Positions 13,701-28,700 of a stretch of DNA of 64,000 nucleotides are shown in pieces (the stretch's first letter is position 1; every line of letters begins with the position of its first letter). The translations under genes and the position numbers were made by a program. The notes under the pieces were generated by a model, which was not told where the DNA came from, did not search any database, and saw nothing but the letters and a program-made list of their open reading frames with translations. This DNA is from Spisula solida (Eukaryota; Mollusca; Bivalvia; Venerida; Mactridae). Location of the stretch: NCBI GenBank assembly GCA_947247005.1, contig OX365945.1, forward strand, positions 34,278,551 to 34,342,550, given 5' to 3'.

Positions 13701-16700
13701 AATGCGCAAGAACCATATCTCTGCCTTGTTTGTCCTGAGCATCACTTTGTCGTTTTTAGTTCAGATGACTTAAGAGAACTCTTGTGAGTCGGATATGTAG
13801 CCCAATACTGGATAGTTTTCCATGACAAACGTGCATGTCGTCAGGCGACACATGCGACTTGCGGAGCTTTTATAATCTAAGACTGTTGAATTTCACTGTA
13901 TAACACACATCTACCATACTCTATACAGATGCACTTTAACGCATATACTAGAATTACATACAGTTGAACATTTGTGTCAAGTCTGTTTTGTTCAAAACAC
14001 TATAACTATATCTATAATGAGATAGTACTGTGCCATTCCCTTTGCTGCCGATGCAGATACAAAGAACATATGAAATTCTGAAAATCATATTTTGAACATT
14101 AATTTTGTGTTTTATTATAATCATAATCTTCTTGACATTAAAACTGTCTAGGACTGACCAATATTAATCACTGACCGTACGTAACTTTGTTCATTGAACT
14201 GGGAAATGACTGAGAAATTAGAACTGAGATTTTCGTTATAATGTTATTGATTCAGGGTACACACAAAGAAAACTGGAAAAATCATTAAAAGACTTTCAGG
14301 AAATACCCTCATTAGTATACATTTGATCTTAAAGGTTAATTATCTACTGTTATTAATATTATGAAAAATTTGTCCAGTATGTGTCAGCTATCATTAGAAA
14401 GATCAGAGACATTGCAGGCATAACCGATAAAAAATAAATGTTATAATTATATGTTTGTCTTTTCTAGCTTGCTATATAATTATGTGCGTTTGGTTAGCTA
14501 TCACATGAGCACGTATTGGCTATCATGTAAGCATGTGTTGGTATCACATGCGCACATGTTAGCAATCACGTGCGCACATGATATTTAACTAGTGAAACTA
14601 ATCAAAATATAGTCCATTTGTTAAAACAAGAACAAACATGTATGCACGTGATAACTAATATGTGCACATGTGATACTAACACATGCTCACGTGATAACTA
14701 ATAAGTGCTCATGTGATAGCTAATACGTGCTCATGTGGTAGTTACACATGCGCATGTGATAAATAAAATATTTTCTGTGTCCCCTCTATGCCACCGTAGG
14801 TATTTAATTGTGTTTATAGTATTTTTTTACGCATTAACTTAAAGATAGATACTGGCATTGCTAAGTTAAGATGCAGTACACTGGAGTATTTAAGACCTGA
14901 AATTCATGCTGGGATTATAATTAAAATATTGAAATTGAACTACCAATTCTACCAGTTAGGGGGTCCAGAGCATTGGGCCATGTTGGTATACATGTTACTA
15001 TGTGAGCTAGCGTATTATACATGATATATGTTCTATACTGTATTGGGCCATGTTGGTATACATGTTACTATGTGAGCCTAAGCGTATTATACATGATATA
15101 TGTTCTATACTGTATTGGGCCATGTTGGTATACATGTTACTATGTGAGCTAGCATATTATACATGATATATGTTCTATACTGTATTGGGCCATGTTGGTA
15201 TACATGTTACTATGTGAGCTAGCATATTATACATGATATATGTTCTATACTGTATTGGGCCATGTTGGTATACATGTTACTACGTGAGCCTAAGCGTATT
15301 ATACATGATATATGTTCTATATTGTATTGGGCCATGTTGGTATACATGTTACTATATGTGAGCTAGCATATTATACATGATATATGTTCTATACTGTATT
15401 GGGCCATGTTGGTATACATGTTACTACGTGAGCCTAAGCGTATTATACATGATATATGTTCTATACTGTATTGGGCCATGTTGGTATACATGTTACTATA
15501 TGTGAGCTAGCATATTATACATGATATATGTTCTATACTGTATTGGGCCATGTTGGTATACATGTTACTATATGTGAGCTAGCATATTATACATGATATA
15601 TGTTCTATACTGTATTGGGCCATGTTGATATACATGTTACTATGTGACCAGTAGCATATTATACATGATATATGTTCTATACTGTATAGGGCCATGTTGA
15701 TATACATGTTACTATGTGACCAGTAGCATATTATACATGATATATGTTCTATACTGTATTGGGCCATGTTGATATACATGTTACTATGTGACCAGTAGCA
15801 TATTATACATGATATATGTTCTATACTGTATTGGGCCATGTTGATATACATGTTACTATGTGACCAGTAGCATATTATACATGATATATGTTCTATACTG
15901 TATTGGGCCATGTTGATATACATGTTACTATGTGACCAGTAGCATATTATACATGATATATGTTCTATACTGTATTGGGCCATGTTGATATACATGTTAC
16001 TATGTGACCAGTAGCATATTATACATGATATATGTTCTATACTGTATTGGGCCATGTTGGTATACATGTTACTATGTGAGCTAGCATATTATACATGATA
16101 TATGTTCTATACTGTATTGGGCCATGTTGGTATACATGTTACTATATGTGAGCTAGCATATTATACATGATATATGTTCTATACTGTATTGGGCCATGTT
16201 GGTATACATGTTACTATGTGAGCTAGCATATTATACATGATATATGTTCTATACTGTATTGGGCCATGTTGGTATACATGTTACTATGTGAGCTAGCATA
16301 TTATACATGATATATGTTCTATACTGTATTGGGCCATGTTGGTATACATGTTACTATATGTGAGCTAGCATATTATACATGATATATGTTCTATACTGTA
16401 TTGGGCCATGTTGGTATACATGTTACTATGTGAGCTAGCGTATTATACATGATATATGTTCTATACTGTATTGGGCCATGTTGGTATACATGTTACTATG
16501 TGAGCTAGCGTATTATACATGATATATGTTCTATACTGTATAGGGCCATGTTGGTATACATGTTACTATGTGACCAGTAGCATATTATACATGATATATG
16601 TTCTATACTGTATTGGGCCATGTTGGTATACATGTTACTATGTGAGCTAGCATATTATACATGATATATGTTCTATACTGTATTGGGCCATGTTGGTATA

Positions 16701-19700
16701 CATGTTACTATGTGAGCTAGCATATTATACATGATATATGTTCTATACTGTATAGGGCCATGTTGGTATACATGTTACTATATGTGAGCTAGCATATTAT
16801 ACATGATGTATGTTCTATACTGTATTGGGTCATGTTGGTATACATGTTACTATGTGACCAGTAGCATATTATACATGATGTATGTTCTATACTTACAGCA
16901 TCGAGTTATTCCAGTCTACATGTGATGAACTGGTTGAATGGATAAAGGAGAAGGACAATGTACTAAGTGCTACAGATGATCTTGGCAAGGACCAGAAAGC
17001 TAACCAACTCTTACAGAGAAAACATGCCGTAATTATCATACTATACTTATAGCCCTAAACCATGTATGTGATATATGTCCTAAACCATGTGTGTTATATA
17101 TGTCCTAAACCATGTGTGTTATATATGTCCTAAACCATGTGTGTGATATCTGTCCTAAACCATGTGTGTGATATCTGTCCTAAATCATGTATGTGATATC
17201 TGTCCTAAACCATGTGTGTGATATCTGTCCTAAACCATGTGTGTTATATCTGTCCTAAACCATGTTTGTGATATTGGTTCTAAACCATGTGTGTTATATA
17301 AGTCCTAAACCGTGTATTTAATATATGTCCTAAACCATGTTTGTGATATTGGTCCTAAACCATGTGTGTGATGTTGGTCCTAAACCATGTGTGTGATATT
17401 GGTCCTAAACCATGTGTTTGATGTTGGTCCTAAACCATGTTTGTGATATTGGTCCTAAACCATTTGTGTGATGTTGGTCCTAAACCATGTGTGTGATATT
17501 GGTCCTAAACCAAGTGTGTGATATTGGTTCTAAACCATGTGTGTGATATTGGTTCTAAACCATGAATGTAATATACGTATTATGATGAAACACTTCGTGT
17601 ATATGTGGTGTGACGAGCTATTTGGATTTGATGTTGTCGGGAGTTGGCTAATCTAGTTGTAGCCTTTGACTCCAATCTTTAATATATTTCAACAAATTGT
17701 CCACAAAGTCATAATTGTAAATCAAACACAAAGATCTAAATCCAATTTCATATATTTAATTCTGGTAACAAAGTATATACTTGTCCACAAGTGTAGAATT
17801 AACACAAAGTTCAAGTACAGATATTATTAATTTTCAAAAAGTATTATATTCTTAAATTAATGTTACTTCCTTGAAGTCTAAAGACTTATTCTCTTCAATT
17901 AGTGTACTGATCTTAAGTTTACTCTCCATCTGAATGGTCCAACCTATAACTTACTTAGCCAATCACAGATCAGATAGTAAAATTGTCAAGATGTCATAGG
18001 ATAATATTTTTTTAATCATGTTATTTATAGTATAATTGTCAAGGTTTCATAGGATAATCTTTTATAATCATATTAGTTTACCAGTTACTGACCTGAACAA
18101 TCAATTTATAATAACCTGTTTTTCTATCCTGAACCAAATTGATCTCATACAATGAATTGTGATGATTTTGCTAACTCCCAAATTGGTCGTCGACCCTTGT
18201 GATGGTATTGATATATATTAGTATTTGTATTATATGTATTTTTGATATTTCAGAATTTGGAGCGTGAGCTAGTGCCAGTGCAAGAGAAAATGACTAGAAT
18301 GGATTACTTGGCTGGATCGTAAGTTGTTTAAAATAAGCTCAATTGACTGAAAGGTGTGAGCAGTTACAAAACTGTAAAATCCGATACTTTCGTAACTTCA
18401 AAGTTTTGGGACTTTGTTATTCCAAAGTAGATTGCGATGTCAAACATGTGCTAAGTGCCTAATTTAGAATTTTAGAAAGAAGAAGAAGTGAAGTAAAAAA
18501 TATAGTTAGTTACAAGCATAAGCTTTTGCGATTTATTGAACTCGCGAAAAAAGCAAAAAATTAAACCCTTGCAAAAAATTCTGATTTTGCAGTGCTTATT
18601 CACATGATTTTGTATTTGTCACTTACAGTGTTAAGTCGAGTTATCCTGAAGAGTCTGGTTATGTTGACAAGAGGAAGAAAGAGTTAGATAAAATGTGGAA
18701 AGATTTGATGGTAGGTTTTTCTCAGTATTTAGTATTAAGAGATCAATTATTATCATGGTTTTCTATTAAATTGACTTAGTTATTAATTGAAAAATAATTG
18801 GTGAATTTGTCTGTAAATGACTTCTGAGCCTGACGATTAACTCAAGCGCTTTCACTGGTATGTTATAACAGATATACAAAAATGTACTGGGTAATAATAC
18901 GGATAATCTGTGCGTGTATATATAAATATACACAGGACTAGACACTAACTTTTTTGGCCACTATACAATGCATGTTGGTTTAACTTACAGGACAAAGCAG
19001 CTGATAGGAAGAGGAAACTACAGGAACAAGCTGAGAGACTCAAGTTTGATGATAGTGCTAAAGAATTGGTAAGTACTCGCAGTATTGATTTTATTCCATC
19101 AATTTTATCTGGATACCATGGTACTGTTCTATCAAAGCACTTGCTGAAATCTTAAACTTACGCTCAAATTTAAATTCTAAATCATTCTTAAAAAAATAGT
19201 TTGTATCATTATGACAGTGCGTTAACAGAGCAATAATTTATGTCGAACAAAGAAATGATTTGTAGCTGTCAAAAAATTGTACTTAATTTATGTTTGAATG
19301 GAAGTTAAAGTTTTCTGTAAGTGCTTTGATATAACACAGTACCCTGTAGTGGTGTGGGGTTGCACAGCAGCTCAGTTCAGCTGAACAATGGAGACCTGTT
19401 TATTTCTGTAAGGTATGATATTTTATAAGACTTCTATTAAGAGTCCTTATCATATTGTACCAAAATGATTTCAATACGGTTTTGAATTAATAATAATTAT
19501 TACTATGACAATTCCCTTCAAAGTCAGAGGTCGTTTGCCAATCTGGCAGGGAAAGAATAGAATGACCACACACTTCGAAAACAATGACAAGTTTAAGGAT
19601 AGAAATCTAGTAACATAATATGTAAGATTAATATAGTTCGGAATACTAAAAAATAGCCTTATTTCTTGATATGAAGTAAAAAAAATAGCCTTATTTCTTA

Positions 19701-22700
19701 TTATGATGTATAATTAAAGTTAAAAATTGTACAAAGATATTAAGATTTAGCATTGAAGCAGCCAAACATTGAATGTGTATGGTATATTATATTACAGCTT
19801 GCATGGTCTGGTAAGACTAAGGGTACGTTGAAGAATAATGAACTTCCCCGGGATGTACAGACAGCTGAGAATTTACTCAAAGATCATAAAGAATTGAAGG
19901 ATGATATAGATGCCCATAAACCTGTGTAAGTATACTACCGGTTATATGTGGTTTGAATTAATATGTCAATTTAATGTTACAGGTTTGATGTTGGCTCGAC
20001 TGTACTTTAATGATGTTATTATGTCTCCCTCATATTGTGGCGAAGACATTGACATAATAATTATTATGTCTGTCAGTCTGGATAGATATCACAAAGTTTG
20101 TCCGTCTTGTTCTCCTTAACCATTGGTTGAATGTCAATGAAACTTCTCATAAAGAGTTGGTACAAAGCCTAGTTGTGCATATTGTCAGTTCGGATAGTTT
20201 TTGCTGCAATTATGGCCCTTTTAGGGAGACATACATTTTTTTGTGAAAACCCCATCTAGTTTCAATGTGTTTATAATATGTCCATGTAATATTACAGATT
20301 TGAGGAGGTTCAGGCTGTAGGTGCAGCTGTACTTAACAAGACACCGGACGTACAGGATGTGAAGGATAAGATGAAGAGGCTGGGAGATGATGAGAAAGCC
20401 ATTGATGACATGTATAAGAAAAGACTGAAAGATCTACAAGATGCCTATGATTTACAGGTTAGACGTTTTATGCCACACCCCTTAAAAAAGTGCTGTTATT
20501 ATGCCACGCCCCCTTAAAAAGTGCTGTTATTATGCCACACCCCCTTAAACAAGTGGTTATAATTATTATGCCATGCCCCCTTAAAAAATGCTGTTATTAT
20601 GCCATGCCCCCTTAAGAAGTGCTGTTATTATGCCACTCCCTCTTAAAAAGTGTTTTGTTATGCCGCTCCCTCTTAAAAAAGTGTTGTTGTTATGCCACAC
20701 TCTCTTAAAAAAGTGCTGTTATTATGCCACACCACCTTAAAAAGTGCTGGTATTATGCCACGCCCCCTTGAAAAAGTGCTGGTATTATGCCACGCCCCCT
20801 TGAAAAACTGCTGGTATTATGCCACGCCCCCTTGAAAAACTGCTGGTATTATGCCACGCCCCCTTGAAAAACTGCTGGTATTATGCCACGCCCCCTTGAA
20901 AAAGTGCTGGTATTATGCCACGCCCCCTTGAAAAACTGCTGGTATTATGCCACGCCCCCTTGAAAAACTGCTGGTATTATGCCACGCCCCCTTGAAAAAC
21001 TGCTGGTATTATGCCACGCCCCCTTGAAAAACTGCTGGTATTATGCCACGCCCCCTTGAAAAACTGCTGGTATGTTGCTTTGTTTGTCTTGGTCATGCAG
21101 TCTGTCCTTTGATATACTAAATTACTCAATTCTTATAGTGGTATTGTGGTTCAGGGTCAGTAGAGAAAAAAATCACAGATGCTTAAAGATAAATACTGAA
21201 TATTGTAGCATATTGATCATTTTGACTTGATCTTGAACATCAATAATAACTTAAAGCTTAAGAAGTCTCCTGAATGTATGAAATGAGTGGTGTTATAATA
21301 TAATGAAATGTTTGTTTTAGGTGTTTAACAAAGAAGCCGATCAGATTGATTCAGTGACAGGAAATCATGAGAAGTTCCTTAGTCTCGGAGATCTTGGTGT
21401 AAGTTATCATCCATGACATTCTCATTATGTCTTATATATATTGAGATCAATTTCACGTTGAATTCATTTGTCAGATTTTCACTGTATCTTACATATGTTA
21501 AGATCCATCTCATGTAGAAGTAATCAAAGTGAGATTTTCACTGTGTCTTATACATTTATATGTTGAGATCAATCTCACGTTGAAGTAATGAAAGTTTATT
21601 TGTCAGGTTTTCAATGTGTATTGTAATTTTGTTTTGAGACCAATTTAAAATTTGAGAACAATCTCACATTCAAGTATCAAATAATGTTTGTATGTGAGAT
21701 ATTTACTGTGTATTATATGTGTTGAGATCAATTTCAATTTGAGACCAATCTCAACTAGAGGTATTCAAATATAATTGACAATATGCCAATACAGAGATCG
21801 TTCTGCCTTATTATTTGTGAAAGGTTGTTTGGCAATGGTTTTCAAGTGCATTTATTGGACCATCTGCTATAATTTACTGTTCAAATTATTTAGAGTACAT
21901 TTTTGTACTTGATTGACAAATGACATAATCTCAATTGAGACTTTCACTATGCCTTATATTGTGAGATCAATCTCAAGTTAATTAATGGTTGTTTAGAGTA
22001 TTTCTGGAGAATGACAAGGCATGTCCATAACATATTCTATATCATCCATATAAAATTGATTAAATAATTGCCTTTATTATTATAGTTTAAAGGAGATATG
22101 ATAATGTCATATTGAACATTAAACATATTCATAGCTGCAGAAAATCATAAATCTTTATACAAATATATCTATTACAGTCTCTCATATCCCTTTTACCATT
22201 TTGTCTAGTAATGTTTACAGGTGTTAGTAACATGAGTAATTGCGACTCTGCCTAGTTGTGCATATTGTCAGGAATCAATTTTATGTTGGATAATTTTTCC
22301 CAGAGTTATGGCCCTTTGTGGGAGACATACGTTTTTGTGTCAAAAGCACTTTTAGGTACTATTACATTTCATTACATGTTAGTCATTGTACAATATCATT
22401 ATACACAGTCTGATGTGGGGGGTGTTGAGGCCCTATACAAGAGACATGAAGATTTAGAGAGTACTCTCCAGGCACAGGAGGAGAAATTAAAGGGTCTGAA
22501 TGACCTTGCAGATAAACTGATAGCTGATGGTCATCCTGACAAAGACAAGTATGTATACTCAATTTGTGTATTCTATATTTGATGAAATATAGTCCAGTCA
22601 GGGTAAGGATTGAGTGACGCAGCTGTCGAGTCCACTATAACGTTGTAAAACCAATTATAGGCCTTAAGGCTTATACTGTACCAACAACTATAATTTGGAT

Positions 22701-25700
22701 GCTAAACTAACACACTATATTCGCTCTACCTATTCAGACAATGGTTGTTATCTTTTGTGTACACATAAACTGCAACATCACTGTCACAATATCCTAACTG
22801 GACTGTACTAGTAGTGTCATAGTTGTTGGTGAAGTTTATAGACGATATAATGTTGATTTTGGTGTAAGATCATATTTTATTTCATCAAGTGATCACAGAA
22901 ATCAAAATTCATATATAATGTGATGAACAGACACAAATTCCCTGTTTATTATAATAATAAATTATGCTTTAATTTCTCTGAAAAGTGTTTAATTGAGCAC
23001 ATGGCATGACAGTTATAGTCGTCATAATGAGATAACATACTGTATATTTATATAACAATCCCAGTATCATTCATGTTATGTTTCTTTTCTGTATTCAAAT
23101 GGAACAAGCTTCTTAAACAGTGAAAATAACAAATTGCAGTAAAATAACAAAACAATATTCACTGTTTGTTTTTCACTGATAAATAATAAGCTTATAGTAG
23201 ATAATTATTTTCGTGTTTTAAAAGGGACACTAAATACCGTAGTTTGTTTACTTGTCAACATATATATTATTCTAACCTTGCACTGTATATGATTTCTAGC
23301 ATTGATAAACGTCGTAATGAAGTATTGGCTAGGCGACAGAAAGTGAAGGATTTAGCTGCCAACCGTCACAATGACCTTCTTGGATCACAGGCGTTCCAAG
23401 AATTCAAGCGAGATGCAGCAGAGGTATACATCTGTGATTTATTATATTTCTTATTAAGCTTTTCTTAAATCCGCCCTGTTAGTACTAATGGTAAAATGTT
23501 AAAACTTCACTTGGCGCTCCCAAGATCAATTCTGCGGGTGGAATTTTTAATGCACTGTTGGAAAATGCTTGTTACATTGATAAATTTCACCCCCGCAAAA
23601 CAAGTTGTCCGCTCAGGTCTGCCTGTCCGTCTGCAGACGCATTCTTAAGGATGCAATTCCTCCTACACTTTTTACAGGACTTCTTTCAAACTTTCACAGA
23701 TGAACAACCTCAACATGTAGATGTGCATCATGGAATGAAATGGTGCTGCAACATTCTTTGTTAGAATTATGGGCCTTTGCAGGAGGAGGGTATGTAAGTC
23801 TGCGATTGGATACCGTTTGAATAATTGCTGACTTCTCTTGTTTCAGTTATCACAATGGATGAAAGAGAAGCATAAAACAGCCACAGATGAATCATACAAG
23901 GACTTGACAAACTTAAAGGAGAAGTTGAAGAAACATGAAGCCTTTGAGTTAGAACTGAAAGCAAACAATGCTAGATTGAATGATCTCAATAAGGTAGGAA
24001 ATATAGGATCCGTCATGAGTTGTCTTTGGAGATCAACAAATATAGGTTCCGTCATGAGTTGTCTTTGGAGATCAACAAATATAGGATCCGTCATGAGTTG
24101 TCTTTGGAGATCAACAAATATAGGTGCCGTCATAAGTTGTCTTTGGAGATCAACAAATATAGGATCCGTCATGAGTTGTCTTTGGAGATCAACAAATTTG
24201 GTTCCGTCATGAGTAGTCTTTGGAGATCAACAAATATAGGATCCATCATGAGTTGTCTTTGGAGATCAACAAATATAGGTTCCGTCATGAGTTGTCTTTA
24301 GAGACCAACATTTCTGTTGAAAACGAATGGCGAATTCCTTTTATCACATTATTATATAGTTACCAGGTCAAAACATCGTCAGAAATAATGAATTTAAACA
24401 GGCGACATTTAGTTTTTGCGCTGAAAAGCTGGTGACGTCGTGCATTTGTTATCGCAAATGTTAGCAAACATTGTACTCACATGGATGATCATAGTATTTA
24501 TGTAATAATATGTGATACTGTAATACTATGCTTAAATTGCCTTTGCTGTGATGCTTGAGAGTGATATGTTAGTGAATAAACCTCTAAGAACATTCTGAAG
24601 GTTTTATATAAAAGCAAGAAGAGGCCCTGACCTCAGTCTCCCTAAGTTGAAAAGGCCCTGACCTCAGTCTCCCTAAGTTGAAGAGGCCTTGACCTCAGTC
24701 TCCCTAAGCAGCTTAAATAGAATGTGAAAAGATGGAAGGTTCCATTTGGCCCTTGAAATGACCCGTTGTTCCCTGGAAATTCTAAAAAATGCTTGATTTT
24801 AATCATCAGGAATTCTACAGAAAGGGTATAATTTTCTGTAAGTGATAGATATTTGTGGTATAAAATGGTATTATAATACAGTACAAAATTATCAAAATGA
24901 CCCATTATAATCAGCTCTTTTTTGAACCCCAACATGCCCTTAGTGGAATCCCTTAAACTACTTGTGGTATTGAGTTAATTGTTAATCAATATGAGTGTAT
25001 ACATATATTTTATAATGTCATTACAGCAAGGTAATGCCTTGGTTGAAGATGAACATCCAGACACTCCAGCCATCAAGAAAACAATGACAGATCTGAACAC
25101 ACAATGGAAGGATTTGTATGATAAATCTATGGATAAGGGGAACAAACTCCGTCAAGCAAATGATCAACATAACCTGAACAAAGCCCTGGCCGATGCTCAG
25201 GTTAGTGTGTGAATTGTGTCGAAATTCAAATATTCTATTGCCCAGAAGGTTCTGTGAAGCAGTGTAGAAATGAATGTTTGTTAGAGTAGCTGTGGTCAAG
25301 TTATTAGTGTGCTCGAATTGGAACCAGGTAATTCAGACTGATTTCAAGTCTCGGTAGGTCATAACCTTCCAGGAAAATTTGACAATAATGTCAATCAACA
25401 TGTGTAGAGATTCCTTTTGGAAAGGTAAGATTGTACTAGTTAGGATACAGTCCAGAAAAACAGGTTAGGTGAATCGGTCGACCTGTATAACTGAAAAATT
25501 GTTGAAAAAACAGCTTGAAGCCCTTATAAACAAACACATGCTAGATATCATACAAAAGGTGATATTTTAGCACTCTGTTATTGTAACAGATCACATTGAT
25601 GTTTGATGACCAGCAGTAGATGAGCCCCTAATGATTTGACGATCATACTGTTACTTTCAGAACAAACTCGATGAGATGGAGAAATCTGTTGCTAATCCTG

Positions 25701-28700
25701 ACGTCGGTTCTGATCTCCGAGGTGTGAAGGAATTACTGAAGAAACATCAAGGACTTGAGAATGACCTTCAGACCCTGGACGATCAGATTGATGCCTTGAG
25801 AACCGAAGGTCATGCTCTGGCTGATGCTGGTCATTTTGACCGAGTTGGAATTGTTAAAGCGGTTGACCAGTTCCATAAGAGGTATGGTTTGTGTTAATAT
25901 TATTTCTCATCCCTTTACATTATGTTGTTTGCCTTTAACACAGTTACCAAGCCTATGTCAAAGGGGTCAGTACACTTCTGAAAATGCTAAGATCAGCAAA
26001 CTCATTGAAAACCTAAGAACATGATAAATTATTGAAGTTTTTCGAAAGTATTAAAATTAAGAAAATCAATTTAGCTTTCTACTCAATCCTTAATATGTGT
26101 AAATGACTGTTATTATATGTTTATAAAGAAATAAATATTCATGTTCTGAAAATAAATGAAATACTTTGTTTTGTTCTATTCTAGATTTGAGAGGTTGAAG
26201 CCCGAGGTAGCACAACGTAAGACTCGTCTCCAAGACTCACTCCACTTCCACCAGTTTAGATTTGATGTAGATGATGAATTACAGTGGATTAAGGAACGTC
26301 TGCCTGCTGCCACATCAACAGAGTACGGGAAAAGTCTCACCGATGCTCAAAATCTACAGAAGAAACAACAAGTAAGGGCACTACCTATATGTTCAGGGCC
26401 TTTTTTCAAAAGCAGGGGAAGGGGCCTTGTCTTTGAATAAGGGAAAAAATAACTCATATTTTTTGCAAAAGTGGAAGAAAAAACTTGGATTTATTTTTCC
26501 TGAGAGGATCGAAGAGGCCTGTAAACGGCCCCTGCTATAGCCCTAATGTTACATGTTCTGTTGATACACATTTAGTGGAGAATACAGTGCACTGTGTTCA
26601 TAATGTCTGTTGGTGTCTGTTGGCCATTCATTTGGAAAACATATATTCATAAGCTGCATGATCAAGTTCCTCAAGTAATATAAAGAGTCAGTACTATCTA
26701 GCAGAATTTCAAACCTTCTAGTTTTTAGGAAATGTTGGCATTCTTTGAATCAGAAATGCTAAATATTATGAGGAAATATGGTTAGATAGCATGTAGTCTA
26801 ACAATACTGTGATGCCTGTACTTGCTGGGTATTCATTATTATTGTATGTGATCATGTTAATAAGTGACATATGCTCTATATTGATAATTCATTTATTTTA
26901 GAAACTTGACCTCGAGGTTCAAGGTCATTTGCCGATCATAGAGAAAGTTCAAGGTCGTGGTGACAAGCTGATTGAAGAGAGACATGTAAATGCCAAGCCA
27001 ATCAAAGACAAACTACAGGAACTACAAGTATCCTGGGATGATTTACTCAATAAGGCAAAAATACGCAAAAAGAACCTCGATCTATCTGTACAGATACAGA
27101 GAGTAAGTTATTAGAATATTGCACTATTATGGTTTATTCTGTATTTACTGTTATGCATAATGATAAATGATGTGGTTTTTCAATGTTTAAGTAGCAATGT
27201 TGACTTGAGTGGTCAATATGTATGAACACAGTATGTGATATCGAGTACTAGATGTGTGTGTATAAATTATCTGATAATTATGGATGTGTCTACTGATTGG
27301 AAAGGGTGTGGATTCTGATTGTTATGACCGTATCTACTGATTGTTATGGGTGTGGATTCTGATTGTTATGACCGTATCTACTGATTGTTATGGGTGTGGA
27401 TTCTGATTGTTATGACCGTGTCTACTGATTGTTATGGGTGTGGATTCTGATTGTTATGACCGTATCTACTGATTGTTATGGGTGTGGATTCTGATTGTTA
27501 TGACCGTATCTACTGATTGTTACCAATGTGTCTACTGATTGTTATGGGTGTGTTTACAGATGATAGTGGGCGTGTCTACTGATTGTTTAGGGTGTGACCT
27601 GTTTCTCTGTATATACAATGTATTATTCACATTTGTATGTATTTTTCAGTATTTATCTGAAGTGAATGAGATTGAGAATTGGATAAATGATAAGATGTCG
27701 CTGGCATCAAGCACAGACTATGGTAAAGATGAAAACGCTGCTGATAAATTATTAGCAAAGAACAAAGTATTAGAGACAGATATACAAACATATCAAGGTA
27801 TTGTCAGTGGTGTGGACAGGGAATGTAAACGTTTGTTTAAGACTGGCTGCCAGGATCCACAGGCACTGAAGAAAGCTCAGGTACTCAAAATATACTCATT
27901 ATCTCTGACATTTCTTTTAGAACAGTTAAACCTACCTAAAGCACATTTAATATGAAGAACACAAAGTTGGTAAAAATTCATTTTTACTGTGTTTTGTACT
28001 TTTGTGAACCTCATGCAGTATCAATGCTTAGCTCAACAAAGAAACCAGTTTTCAAATGTTGAATGAGAAATCTTATTTTTGACATTGAACTGAACAACAA
28101 TAATTATACATATGGGGAAATTTAATGGTTTTGTTATTACTGTGACTAAGTGTTAATTTCAAGGTGTACATAATACATACAACAAGAGTGTTTTGTCTTA
28201 TACAGTGCAACCTCTGTAGAGCAACACTCTTTGGGAGCTGCAAGTATTGATCATTGTTTAGAGGTTGTTACTCCACAGAGGTTTAATGTATAGTAAATAT
28301 GGCCTTTGGAAATTTTAAAGGTGTTGTTATAGAGAGGTTGTTGCTCTACAGAGGGGCACCCAGGAGAGCTCTACTGTATTCTGTTGTTTCCACAATTCCT
28401 AATACAATGTGAAGTTGTTTTGTGATATTTTCTCAAACAAAGGAGTCTAGCTGATCAAATTGTAAAATGTTGGCATCAAGCTTTGATTTAAGTAAGCTTA
28501 AGCTTATTATTGCGCAAATTTTGTAAATGAATATTTAACTGACTTTGATGGACTTTCAATGTTTCTTGTTTTAACTATGTATTGTATGTTATTCATTTAT
28601 GAATTATTTATTTACAGGATAATCTTCAAGATCAGTTGAACAAATTAAAACGTTTAGCTGCAGAAAGAACCAAAAATCTTGAACAGTCTAAATGGATGCA

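Noticed and set aside
15579..16067. Minus-strand 162-codon open frame with a regular 24-residue repeat
   Set aside because: It is the translation of the 70-74-bp minisatellite where units of 72 bp stay in frame. No start context, domain or partner exon.
23838..24435. Frames with repeated NIGSVMSCLWRST or LEINKYRI
   Set aside because: Read-through of exon 16 into the 39-bp array and its other frames; the donor at 23994 ends the coding part.
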